Assembly: GCA_009746045.1 (NCBI GenBank) | Contig: RPFO01002101.1 | Coordinates: forward strand, 1-62,260 | DNA from: Mesostigma viride | Lineage: Eukaryota; Streptophyta; Mesostigmatophyceae; Mesostigmatales; Mesostigmataceae | Direction of reading: 5' to 3' | DNA length: 62,260 nucleotides | Part shown: piece by piece, positions 28,261 to 36,862 of the stretch | How positions within the stretch are numbered: position 1 is the stretch's first letter | Layout: each line of letters starts with the position of its first letter | Position numbers and translations under genes: made by a program | Notes under the pieces: generated by a model | Told to the model about the DNA's origin: nothing | Databases searched by the model: none | The model's input: only the letters and a program-made list of their open reading frames with translations

Positions 28261-29366
28261 TCACTGCTCCTTGTTGTCTTCTTGCTGACTGCCCTTTGAA
28301 GGCTGGCCTGCCTGGGACTTGTTGTTGTTCTTGTTGTTGTTTTTCTTGTTGCTGCCCTGGCCCTGGGTCTTCTTGAAGCTGGGACACTCCTTCTTGATGT
28401 GCCCCCACCCCTTGCACAGGTAGCACTGGATCTTTGACTTGCCCTGGCCTCCTCCCCCGTTGTCAGGCGCGTTACCCTGCCTGGGCTTACCACCCACCCT
28501 CCTGAACACCGACTTGGCATGTGATTGCCCGTCAGGGTCGGGTGAATGGTTGGCCTTCCGCTTGTTGTGGTTGCCCCCACGTCCTCCTTGGCTTCTGTCA
28601 GCCTCAGACGTCTTGGAGCCCCCCTGGGCACGCCCACCTGCGTGGGTAGCCTTCACAGCTGGCATTCCACCCTCAAACAGCTCCTCTGCCTCGAGTGCTT
28701 GTTTGATTATGACCTTGTAGGCCTTGAGGGTAGAGTGTGGGGCACACATGACCTTTAAAGAGCCACGTGTTGCCTTGTCCAGCCCAGAAACCTTGAGCCA
28801 GTTTGTCAGGGCTATGCTGTCAGCGACATTGAAGCCGTGAGCCCTGCCCTCCTCAACCATTTTACAATAATTGAGGAAGTTCTGGATAAGGTCTCCCTTA
28901 ACCTCCCACCCTTGGTATTTATCCTGCCAATGGATCCCCACTTTCTTCCGTTGATCCTCTAGCAGCTCCCTCAGCTCTGCCACGTAGACTGCCCAGGCCT
29001 TGTTGGCCTTCTTGCACTCTCTAGTGAGGTCTTTAATCTGATCTGTGCACTTGCCAAAAGTCTGGCTGCCTATCCAGATCTGATAATAGTTTGTACCCCG
29101 TACAAGCTTGGAAACCCCTCTAGTCCTTCCACAAACTCCTCTGCCTGCTTTGGCTTTGAGTCTGAAGTGACAGGTTGCAGCTGATTAACAATAAGGAGAC
29201 CCTGTGTGGTGAGATCATATCCAGAGACAGCATGTGTATTATTATTAATAGGCACATTGGTAATCTCGCCGGTAACCCCCACGTCATCTACGTGAGCGGT
29301 CCCGCTACCAGCACCCCCATTATTATTCCCACTGGCTAGGCCCTTGCTACGGCGTCCCTCAGCCAT
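28261..29366 (-). CDS. gag: Retrotransposon gag, one frameshift
   Basis: Starts at ATG 29366 (MAEGRRSKGLASG). The first frame stops at 29070. The main frame, open through about 29110, has the copia-type KLVRGTNYYQIW motif, a helical capsid region, an Arg/Gly/Lys-rich linker and one CCHC zinc knuckle (CYLCKGWGHIKKEC). Adding one G in the GAGGGG run near 29118 joins both into about 368 residues. The frame ends in TGA at 28261-28263 and pol continues in the same frame right after it. The knuckle should bind the RNA genome during packaging. Confidence 0.85.
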
Positions 29367-29488
29367 GGTAAACTACACTAGCTGTGTATGGCCCTGAGCT
29401 AAGCAGCTGGAAAACAAAAGACAGGTAGATATGTACAATCTGTCAAAAAGCCGCCTGCCCCGGTGCCGACCGCGCCACCATGCCGAAT

Positions 29489-30277
29489 TCAGTCGAGACC
29501 ACGAAAATCGCAGTAGTCGTAGTCGTAAATTGGATCGTTGGCGACAGGCGCAGGCGCCTCCTGGCCTTGCCCAACCTCAATCGTCACCGGAGTTTCGATG
29601 ACGATGGGGTCCAACCGACGTCCCGTCACCGGATCAATGCGGCGACGACGGCGGCGGGTGACGATGCGGAGCGGGTTGGTAAGAATCGTTAGAAAATCCC
29701 ACCCGTCCGGCGCCCACTCTCGCAATGCAGACAAGAACGCGACAAGATTGAGCAGCAATTGCCGCTCACGCGTCCGGAAGCCTCGCGACAGCAACTGCAG
29801 AATCGCAAGGTCTTGAAACAGGTTGGTCGTAATCGTCGGAATGACGCCCGAACGAACCGACAGCCAGTTAGCGAGATTGCGCTGGTAACCTGTAAGCGAT
29901 GAAACCGCGTTGTCGATCTCCTCAGAGACCTCGGCAACCGCGCTGGGCGCTTGCAACCCCGCCCGGGTATGGACCTCGAAGTCCGCGAGCAAAGCTCGAA
30001 TGGAATCAAGGTAATCGCGAAACCCCGAAACAATCGAAGGTTGCGGAGGCGGGGGCGGCAGTCGTAGGTTTTGCAGCAGTGCCTGCTGCTGAGCGCGTAG
30101 CTCCGCACTGGACGCTACCGCCTGGTCAACAACACGCTGCCACGCCGGATTAAGAACCGGACGATCTTCACGAACAGGAGTCGTCGAAGGACCAGCCGGA
30201 GATTCGGCGATGTCCGCTGGACTGCCCAAAATTTCAGAATCCCTCGGAATGCGGAACTCCATCGAGTCCGGCATTTT
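29489..30277 (-). CDS. Extra ORF inside the retrotransposon, between 5' LTR and gag
   Basis: About 262 residues from ATG 30277 (MPDSMEFRIPRDSE), only 23 nt inside the 5' LTR and 120 nt upstream of gag. It has a Pro-rich N-terminal third (RLPPPPPQP), a central helical region with Leu-rich helices (LFQDLAILQLLSRG..RQLLLNLVAFLSAL), an Arg run (TRRRRRRID) and an acidic Tyr-rich end (DYDYCDFRGLD). No gag, protease or envelope features and no signal peptide are seen. It could be a captured cellular or viral gene or an element-specific ORF. It occupies the place where a primer-binding site is expected, and I find no convincing one. Confidence 0.65.
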   Translation of the reverse strand, partial: KMPDSMEFRIPRDSEILGSPADIAESPAGPSTTPVREDRPVLNPAWQRVVDQAVASSAELRAQQQALLQNLRLPPPPPQPSIVSGFRDYLDSIRALLADFEVHTRAGLQAPSAVAEVSEEIDNAVSSLTGYQRNLANWLSVRSGVIPTITTNLFQDLAILQLLSRGFRTRERQLLLNLVAFLSALREWAPDGWDFLTILTNPLRIVTRRRRRRIDPVTGRRLDPIVIETPVTIEVGQGQEAPAPVANDPIYDYDYCDFRGLD

Positions 30278-30300
30278 TCTTGGTACGAAGATTGTAATAC

Positions 30301-30915
30301 GAGTTGAATGAGAGTTTACCACCGAGGGAATCCATGGCTCTTGCAGGAAAGTTGCCTTTATTATAATGAGCAAACACAGACGTAAGTCACGTCAGTCCGA
30401 GACTGCACGTAGCACAGACGACAGGGTCGTTATGCCAAGAGAGCGTGCACGCAAGAGCTAGCGTCCCGGTGCGACCAAGTCACACATATAGCTTGCTAGG
30501 GACGCGTCCAAGTATTCAGCTGCACTGTCACAGCTGAACTGTCAATCAATTGATTACACAGACTCTGGCACGCCTTTGGCGCGCAGATCTATCAATTGTC
30601 CATACGGCTAGTCCTGTGGACCTATCCGTACACTAGTCAGCATCAATTGTCTCATAGGTCCTGGCGCGCTACAGTGCGCCTACCTATCAATTGACCATCA
30701 AGTCCTGTACAAGTCCTGTCAACGTCCTGCGGACTATCAAAGTGACACTTGTACATCCTGTGTCCGTACGCGCCCACAGTGGCGCGCCGGGTACTGTCGG
30801 CACAGCCTAGGAAACGTCATAACTTTTACGTTCCTTAACCAAATGAGGCGTTCAAGGTGCCGTTGGAAAGAGCGTAACAATCTCTATCCATCTAACGTAA
30901 ATCCTTTACGTTAAC
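30301..30915 (-). repeat. 5' LTR (right copy, 615 bp)
   Basis: Matches the left LTR base for base apart from the three indel bases. The AATAAA signal is the complement of 30357-30362. This copy drives minus-strand transcription of the element. Confidence 0.95.
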
Positions 30916-30920
30916 TTAAG
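30916..30920. repeat. Target site duplication TTAAG, right
   Basis: Second copy of TTAAG, directly outside the right LTR. Confidence 0.85.
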
Positions 30921-31040
30921 GTTCTGGGAGTGTCGGCTCGGGCCAAGAGTGCCCGGCCCCGATCCACAGCATCCGTAGGGACCAGCACGGGGGGGGGGCG
31001 TACGCTGGTTCCTCCAAGTCCGCGCAAACGGATCCGATAG
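30921..31040 (+). pseudogene. 3' part of the viral gene split by the LTR element
   Basis: In frame with the piece ending at 23065, this stretch stays open for 39 codons to TAG at 31038-31040. It encodes a Ser/Arg/Gly-rich tail ending in PPSPRKRIR, which looks like a nuclear-localisation-type basic end. It has no start of its own. Continuity of frame across the 7.9-kb insertion supports the target-site assignment. Confidence 0.75.
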
Positions 31041-31309
31041 TCGCTAGGTCGTCAACCGTTGGCAGCGATACCGGCACGAGGGCATACGCGCTTTCATCGA
31101 ACTCCGCGCAAATCGATCCGGTAATTCCTCGCGGTACCAGCAGACGTGAGGAGAGATCGTATAGTTCACCTTTTCAATCGACCCAGTCTGGTACCGACAC
31201 GGAGAGGTACCGACATGCCGGGAGAGGCTACCCCCGATCCGGGAATTCGGGTGACGTGACGCTATATTATGGCAAGGGCTCGGTGAGGCGCCGTACAGGG
31301 GGGGCGAGA
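31041..31309. other. Intergenic DNA
   Basis: 269 bp with no credible ORF. Two similar stretches (CGCGCAAACGGATCCG and CGCGCAAATCGATCCGG) are spaced about 80 bp apart, and a CTATATTATGG box precedes the next gene. Confidence 0.5.
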
Positions 31310-32782
31310 ATGGGGCGAGGAAAGAAGGCGAAAAAAGGCACAGGCGAGAGCGAGCTGCCCGGGATGTCGCAGCTGCTCGCGGCCAGCGAGATGGAGTTGG
31401 ATGCGGAGACGGACCGGTTCGTAGAGGCCAGTGACGTGGACCTGCCAGGGTCTTCCGCACGCCAGCCCATCGGTAGACACGCCTTTTCGGACAGTGGCGC
31501 GCGACCGCGGGGGAGGGGGGCACGGATCGTCTCGGGGGGGCAGACGGACCACGAGTTTGACGGCGGGGTCTTGATGACCGGTCTGAAAGCTCCCGTGACA
31601 GCGACGAGAATGGCGCGTGCTTCGTTGATCCCACCACAACCGCTCGATCCGATGGTATCGGACGTGTTCCATACCCAACAACCGTCCACATTGAACCCGG
31701 TACAATTGGCCCGAATGAGAAGGAATCAAATGGCCGCGGAATCGAGAGCCCGATCACAACCTGTAAACGACACTTCTCGACAACTCAGTGTAGAAAGGAG
31801 GCCGTTGAGTGTGGAAGAGGGGAAGAAACGCAAGGTCGTTTTAAAAGCAAAGCTAGAGGCACTAAAAGAGGAAAAAAGGCAGCAAGCTCAACAGCAGCGG
31901 GAGGAGGCAGCGAGAAGGAAGGCAGAAAATCTCGCAAAGGATCTGGAGGAGAATGAGAGAATAAGAAGGATACACGAGGAGCAGCAACGGGATAGGGAGG
32001 AGAGGAGACTAGTTGAGCAGCAGGAGGCAGAGAAAAGACGTCAAAATAACGCCGCACAGAGGGCGGAAAAACGCGCGAGGCCGGGTCTAGGGCCGGGAGC
32101 GTCTCGTGGCAGCTCGTCACGCGATGGACGCGGCGACCGGTCTGCATCCTCCGCGCGGACGGACGACGCGCGAGGAGATGTTCGTGACGCGCTCGCCGAG
32201 TTGCATCAAGGTCGGACGCAAGATGACCCGTGGAGTCCTTCGGCCTACAACGCGCTTTTCGGTCATCGACCTACGGTTCATGGCGAGATCGAGGATTTGG
32301 AAGGTGAGGAAGAGGACATCCTTAAACAGCTTCCGGAATACCATGAAATAGAGGGCATGAAAGCGGAGGATGGACCACGGACACCCTCGCAGGACCCGCG
32401 GCGAGAAAAATCGGTGCAGGAACGGCTCGAGAGAAGGATAGAACCAGTCCCTGTACCAGGGCCCGGTGCGGCGGTTCAGGAACGGCCGGAACGGCTCCGG
32501 ATTCTCAAGGGAAGAGCGAAACCGGTCCTAGTACCACCTGCCGCGCCTTTGCAGGACCGCCTCCGGATTCTTAGGCAAAGGAACCGACCGCGGACGGCCC
32601 CCCCGTCCCAAACGGTGACGGATGGGGTTATGGAAGTGAGAGACGATCCCGTCGGCCGCGGACCACAGGAGGTGTACGAATATCTCGTGATGCACCCGGG
32701 GGGTCAGCGCCTCGTGAGACGTGCACGGGCTTCTCGCCATGCCGGTACGAAACACAGGAGGGTCAACAAGTTGGTCCGCTAA
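31310..32782 (+). CDS. Charged coiled-coil protein
   Basis: About 490 residues from ATG 31310 (MGRGKKAKKG). A basic N-terminus and a disordered Arg/Gly/Ser region are followed by a long Glu/Arg/Gln-rich helix (about residues 160-280, with EEKRQQAQQQREEAARRKAE) that is a strong coiled-coil candidate. An acidic stretch and two Pro/Arg-rich repeats built on QERLERRIEPVPVPGPG follow. The tail is basic (RRARASRHAGTKHRR). No enzymatic motif is seen. A scaffold or DNA-associated structural role is only a guess. Codon use appears less GC-biased than in the capsid genes. Confidence 0.7.
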   Translation: MGRGKKAKKGTGESELPGMSQLLAASEMELDAETDRFVEASDVDLPGSSARQPIGRHAFSDSGARPRGRGARIVSGGQTDHEFDGGVLMTGLKAPVTATRMARASLIPPQPLDPMVSDVFHTQQPSTLNPVQLARMRRNQMAAESRARSQPVNDTSRQLSVERRPLSVEEGKKRKVVLKAKLEALKEEKRQQAQQQREEAARRKAENLAKDLEENERIRRIHEEQQRDREERRLVEQQEAEKRRQNNAAQRAEKRARPGLGPGASRGSSSRDGRGDRSASSARTDDARGDVRDALAELHQGRTQDDPWSPSAYNALFGHRPTVHGEIEDLEGEEEDILKQLPEYHEIEGMKAEDGPRTPSQDPRREKSVQERLERRIEPVPVPGPGAAVQERPERLRILKGRAKPVLVPPAAPLQDRLRILRQRNRPRTAPPSQTVTDGVMEVRDDPVGRGPQEVYEYLVMHPGGQRLVRRARASRHAGTKHRRVNKLVR

Positions 32783-32785
32783 ACA

Positions 32786-33402
32786 CTACTTCCGGGCTCG
32801 GGGTGGTGCCAGAGGTTTGAAGTGCCACAGGCACTGCCTCAGCTCCCGACGCTCCAGAAGCGCCTTTTTGTCGGTAGGACACTTCGGCGGAACCTTTCTT
32901 CTTTTGAGCGTGTTCCGGATGTGAGCCGTCACATCTTTGAACGAATCCAGCGGGCCGACGGCGTACCCCGAACGGTTCGCGTAGTCCATCAACTTGTCGT
33001 GCGCTAAAAACCCCATCGTAGGATTGGTCTTAAGGCACTGTCTCTTCGCGTTCTGTCGTCGTCGCAGGAAGCTGATGGTCCTGGGGCAATGGCCCGGCAT
33101 GCGCTTGAGCCCCCTACTCCTCACGAAAGCGCGCAGGTCCGGCATGGCGAACTCGCGCCCGGGGTAATAGCCCGCCCTCTCGGCGAGACCCAGCAACACC
33201 GCCCTCTGTAGCCCGGTCGGCAGCCTCGTCGCCCGCGCCCGCTTCTTCGGGGCCGCTTTGGGCTTCGGGGCCGCTTTGGGCTTCGGGGCCGCTTGGGGCT
33301 CGGGAGCCGCTTGGACTTGGCGGCCATCATCCGTGCCCGCATCGTCTGTTGGTACCTTGCCTTTCTTCCGGGGTCATCTTTTTGTACGCGCTTCTGTCCA
33401 TG
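32786..33402 (-). CDS. Basic Lys/Pro/Ala-rich protein, two apparent frameshifts
   Basis: The C-terminal 150 residues form a continuous frame rich in Arg, Cys and Trp, ending in HFKPLAPPRARK. Upstream the frame has a Lys-Pro-Lys-Ala-Ala repeat (AAPKPKAAPKPK) on 12- to 18-bp DNA repeats. The likely start MDRSAYKKMTPEER (ATG 33402) lies in another frame, so indels near 33355 and 33300 are assumed. The overall composition suggests a DNA-binding virion or histone-like protein, which I cannot confirm. Confidence 0.5.
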
Positions 33403-33524
33403 GGTAGAACGACGCGGGCTCTGGTGGCGTGATACATCCTTGGTAATAATACACCACATTTTTTCTGTTTCGACCCCGTGGGGACCAAAAAAAAAATCCG
33501 ATGTAAGTGTAGAAAGCACGCACC

Positions 33525-34880
33525 ATGTCGCATGCCGTTTTGTGCCTCCGCGCCAAGGGCCCTCAGGACGCCCTCCTGACCGTCTCGCCCGAGATCACCT
33601 TCTTCAAGAGCGTCTACCCCCGCCACACCAACTTCGCATTCTCCGACACCGAGGTGGTGCCGTCGAGCGGCGTGCCCGGGTTCGGCCGCACCATCGAGTT
33701 CCAGCTGCCGAGGAGCGGCGACCTCATAAACACCGTGTACCTGTACGTCGAGCTGCCCCCGATCACCGAGTGGGCGGGCACTGCCCCCACCCTCGGCAGT
33801 GCCTGGTGGAAGATCTTCGACCCGCTGTACGATGACGTGGCGCGTCTGCTGATCAAGAAGGTCGAGTTCCGCATCGGAGGGTACACGGTCGAGGAGATGA
33901 CCGGGGAGTTCATGCACGTGTGGGACCAGCTGTCCCGCGATCCCAGCACCAGCCGCGTGGAGACTGCCCCCACCCGTCACGGCGGTGTCCAGCGGAAGAA
34001 CGGGGGCAACCAGGCGGGCATGAAGACCGGGTACCTGTACATCCCCCTCCAGTTCTCCTTCTGCATCGAGGACGGTATGGCGCTCCCCATGATCGCGCTC
34101 CAGTACCACGACGCCCGCATCCGCGTGACGCTCGCCGCCAAGGACGAGATCTTCACCCACCTGGCGGGCGGCCCCCTGTACCCCGCGACCACTCTCAACG
34201 GAGGCGCCGTTGCCTGGGATACTCTGACGGCCGGGTACCGCGCGGCCATGATGAACGCCATGGTGGACATAACCAAGATGCGCCTCCTGTGCCGCTACAT
34301 CTTCCTGGACGACTTCGAGCGCCGCCAGTTCGCCGTCAACCCGCACGAGTACCTCATCACCGAGACGCAGCAGTACGACCACTTCGTCGACAGGACCGAC
34401 CTGGAGATGATCAACCTGTCCTTCTCGCACCCCGTCAAGGAGCTCATCTTCTTCTACAAGGCCGACGACCGTCTGACCTCCGCCGCGACCTCCCCCATCC
34501 CCACCGCGGCGCCCTGGAACTTCGTGAACGTGAACAGCAAGTTCGGGGACGGCCACCTCTTCGAGACGGCCAACATCACCCTCAACTCGCAGCAGATGTT
34601 CGGCGAGGGCCGCGACCCGGTATACTTCTCCTACCTCCTCCCCATGCATCACCACACGCGTGTGCCGCGTGACAAGCACATCTACGTGATCCCCTTCGCC
34701 CTCCAGCCTGAGGACTGGAAGCCGACCGGGTCGATCAACTTCTCGCGGCTCGACTCGGTCAAGCTCGTCCTCAAGGGCATGAACACCACGCTGCCGAAGG
34801 GCGTCATCACGATCTACGCGCGGTCCTTCAACATCCTGAAGATCACCAACGGAATGGGCGGCAAGCGGTTCGCCTCGTAG
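33525..34880 (+). CDS. Major capsid protein 4
   Basis: A 451-residue double-jelly-roll capsid protein, the shortest of the four. It has VSPEITFFKSVYPRHTNFAF at the start, VEFRIGGYTVEEMTGEFMHV, LPMIALQYHDARIRV, IFLDDFERRQFAVNPHEY and GSINFSRLDSVKL with NGMGGKRFAS at the end. The long Ser/Thr loop of MCP2 and MCP3 is reduced. It is separated from them by about 13 kb including the retroelement, so it is not part of the tandem pair. The upstream region holds a run of nine A and a TGTAGAAAGCACG stretch. Confidence 0.95.
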   Translation: MSHAVLCLRAKGPQDALLTVSPEITFFKSVYPRHTNFAFSDTEVVPSSGVPGFGRTIEFQLPRSGDLINTVYLYVELPPITEWAGTAPTLGSAWWKIFDPLYDDVARLLIKKVEFRIGGYTVEEMTGEFMHVWDQLSRDPSTSRVETAPTRHGGVQRKNGGNQAGMKTGYLYIPLQFSFCIEDGMALPMIALQYHDARIRVTLAAKDEIFTHLAGGPLYPATTLNGGAVAWDTLTAGYRAAMMNAMVDITKMRLLCRYIFLDDFERRQFAVNPHEYLITETQQYDHFVDRTDLEMINLSFSHPVKELIFFYKADDRLTSAATSPIPTAAPWNFVNVNSKFGDGHLFETANITLNSQQMFGEGRDPVYFSYLLPMHHHTRVPRDKHIYVIPFALQPEDWKPTGSINFSRLDSVKLVLKGMNTTLPKGVITIYARSFNILKITNGMGGKRFAS

Positions 34881-35040
34881 AGCCCGCGAATGCCCCTCTA
34901 AACCTGCTCACCCCTCCGCGTGACGGGTGTATACGCCTACCATGGTTCTCGTAATTTGCATTTCGACTCAGTGCAATGTAATGACAATTTCAATTTATAA
35001 TAAAGCGATTCGTTTATTCAATTCATGATTCGTGATTCAT

Positions 35041-35268
35041 TCATTCCTCCTCTGCATCCTTCCCGGGAGTTTCCGGGGCGTCCTCGTCCTCCGATTCGGA
35101 CTCGAACATGACGTCGCAGATGTCGTACAGACACTTCTCGATCTCTTCGAGGCGCCCGTCAACCCGTCTGCTCATCTTGGCGATCATCTTGGCGAGCTCG
35201 CCGAGCCGCGAATGGATGCCCTCGAGTTGTTCCGGGTTCATGGCAGGATACTCTCCAGTTAGATCCAT
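35041..35268 (-). CDS. Small coiled-coil protein with acidic tail
   Basis: 75 residues: a short N-terminus, one long amphipathic helix (GIHSRLGELAKMIAKMSRRVDGRLEEIEKCL, given by its halves) likely to form a coiled coil, and a Glu/Asp-rich tail. An AT-rich intergenic stretch with TAATAAAG precedes its 3' end. No family is recognised. Confidence 0.65.
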   Translation of the reverse strand: MDLTGEYPAMNPEQLEGIHSRLGELAKMIAKMSRRVDGRLEEIEKCLYDICDVMFESESEDEDAPETPGKDAEEE

Positions 35269-35315
35269 TTTTGCGGGAGTTAAGCGAACTCCCGACCGAG
35301 CATTTTCATCCTTTT

Positions 35316-36111
35316 TCAGTCCTCCTCCTTGACCACGCGGGTGTTGCTCTTTCGTCGCCGCTGGTTGGCGTCCTCCTTGTCGCTGTCGGTCCCGGAATCC
35401 TTCTTGGGGTCGTAGTTCTGCGTACCGTACTTCCAGAAGGCGGGGAACCGATGCGGAACTTGTGCTCCCTGGGGGTCGCCTTGTACCAGAATATGACGTC
35501 CTCGATCTTGTTCGACTCGCTCGTGTGGTCGACCACGAGGCACTCGTAGTTCTGCGTGCACTGGTCGAGGATCTCGCAGAACGCCTCGAACGTCGGCACC
35601 ACGCCGAAGAAGTTGCGGTACAGCCGCTCGCGGTTCATGATGATGTTCTCGCGGAGGGCGAACACGTAATCCACGTTGCAGCGGATGTCGGGCGTGATGT
35701 CCATCGTGTACTGGCTGATGAACATGAAGAAGATCTTCATGTGACGCCCGTTGAGCGCGATCTCACGGATGCACGGGTCGCGCATCACCGTGCGGTCGTA
35801 CACGCAATCGTCCAGCAGCACGAAACACGGCTCACCCACGCCCGCCTTGCAGTCCCTCTTCTGCTTCTTGATCAGAGACCGCAGGGCCCCGCGGTTGAAG
35901 CGATTGTACACGAACAGGGGGGGACGTACCCCTGCCAGTGCTTGTTGGACCCCTCCGTGCCGGACATCACGATCCCGCTCGGGATGTGCCGCTTATGGAA
36001 CATGATGTCGGTGGCCAGGGTCGTCTTGCCCGCCCCCCGCTTGGACACGATGCACACCACCCCGTCGTCCTTGATCCACGCGGGGTCGAACTTCCTCAGC
36101 CGCACGTCCAT
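35316..36111 (-). CDS. A32-type genome packaging ATPase, two apparent frameshifts
   Basis: The FtsK/HerA-type ATPase that drives viral DNA into capsids; a core Nucleocytoviricota gene. The Walker A motif SKRGAGKTT lies at residues 23-31, and the Walker B FVLLDDCVYD about 60 residues into the second frame. The sensor-like FFMFISQYTMDI and the arginine-rich end follow. Frames switch at a 7-G run near 35914-35920 and again near 35440. The last frame gives an acidic/basic tail ending VVKEED. The order of motifs is complete, so I read one gene of about 265 residues. The ATG follows the stop of the JAMM gene with no gap (TAG-ATG). Confidence 0.88.
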
Positions 36112-36813
36112 CTATACAGAGAGATGAGATTGGAAAGGCCGAGAAGACGAACAGTCCGCCACCAGCAGGCGCACCCGGGGCGCCACCCCGAACGGGAAGA
36201 AGTCCACCACGAACCCCGACTCCCGGGCCAGCTTCAGCCAGGACTCGCGGTGCCAGGACTCGTGGCGGTTCTTCTCCTCCTCCGTGGAGGCGTGCTGGAA
36301 GCGCCGGGAGAACTCCCGCTGCAGGTCGCGGAAACGCCGCTGGATCTGCTCGCACCTCTCTCGGCGGGACCCCGAGTCCCGCAGACTCTGCACCAGGGAG
36401 GGGGTGAACGTAACCACGAACGTGCCCGCGAGGCTGAACACCATGTGGCCCAGGTTGTCGGTCAGCGCGTCCTCCAGGAACACCATGACGTCCGTGTCGC
36501 TCGGGCTGGACAGGGAGCACTCGGTCATCCCGCAGTCTGAGGGGTGCGTGTGCCACTCCAGGACCCCGTGGGGGATGTCCACAGAGTTCGCCTGACCGAT
36601 GCGCGTGACCTTGGCGCTGTTTAGCACCCGCTGGGTCGTGTCCACCGTGAACGTGCCGCCCATCTCCCCGCCCGTGCGCATCGTGCCCAGGATCGCCTGG
36701 AACGTGGACGGCTTCAGCGAGAACGACTGCACCTTCGCGTTCGACTCTTTGAACTTGCACGACGGCACGGAGAACACTTTCCGCCCGTCCGCGGCGATGT
36801 GGACGCTCGCCAT
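36112..36813 (-). CDS. JAMM/MPN-domain (JAB-like) metalloprotease-like protein
   Basis: 233 residues. EWHTHPSDC (His88, His90) and SSPSDTD (Ser105, Asp108) reproduce the H-x-H-P ... P-S-x-x-D zinc signature of JAB1/MPN/Mov34 isopeptidases, which remove ubiquitin or similar modifiers. The catalytic Glu would lie upstream, within residues about 40-86. Spacing between HTHP and Ser is longer than the classical seven residues, so activity should be treated as probable rather than certain. The C-terminal 100 residues are helical and basic. It is immediately upstream of the A32 ATPase, so the two may be co-transcribed. Confidence 0.75.
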   Translation of the reverse strand: MASVHIAADGRKVFSVPSCKFKESNAKVQSFSLKPSTFQAILGTMRTGGEMGGTFTVDTTQRVLNSAKVTRIGQANSVDIPHGVLEWHTHPSDCGMTECSLSSPSDTDVMVFLEDALTDNLGHMVFSLAGTFVVTFTPSLVQSLRDSGSRRERCEQIQRRFRDLQREFSRRFQHASTEEEKNRHESWHRESWLKLARESGFVVDFFPFGVAPRVRLLVADCSSSRPFQSHLSV

Positions 36814-36862
36814 GTTGCGTATATGGTAAACGGAAGCATTTTATTTATCAATCGGGGCCTAT

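Larger units (their letters stand above)
23066..30915 (-). mobile_element. Ty1/copia-like LTR retrotransposon, nearly intact
   Basis: A 7.85-kb element on the minus strand: 5' LTR (30301-30915), an extra ORF, gag, pol (integrase, retropepsin-like, reverse transcriptase, RNase H), a long 3' untranslated region and 3' LTR (23066-23683). Integrase before reverse transcriptase marks the copia superfamily. The LTRs are identical apart from three inserted bases, so insertion was recent. TTAAG flanks both ends. Removing the element and one target copy restores the frame of the host viral gene. Two frameshifts (gag and pol), both at G runs, may be sequencing errors. Its base composition is lower in GC than the surrounding viral genes, consistent with a host-derived invader. 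Confidence 0.95.

Noticed and set aside
29455-29488. Primer-binding site between the extra ORF and gag
   Set aside because: TGGTGGCGCGGTCGGC-like sequence starts with TGG, but it is about 800 bp from the 5' LTR and matches no tRNA end I can name.
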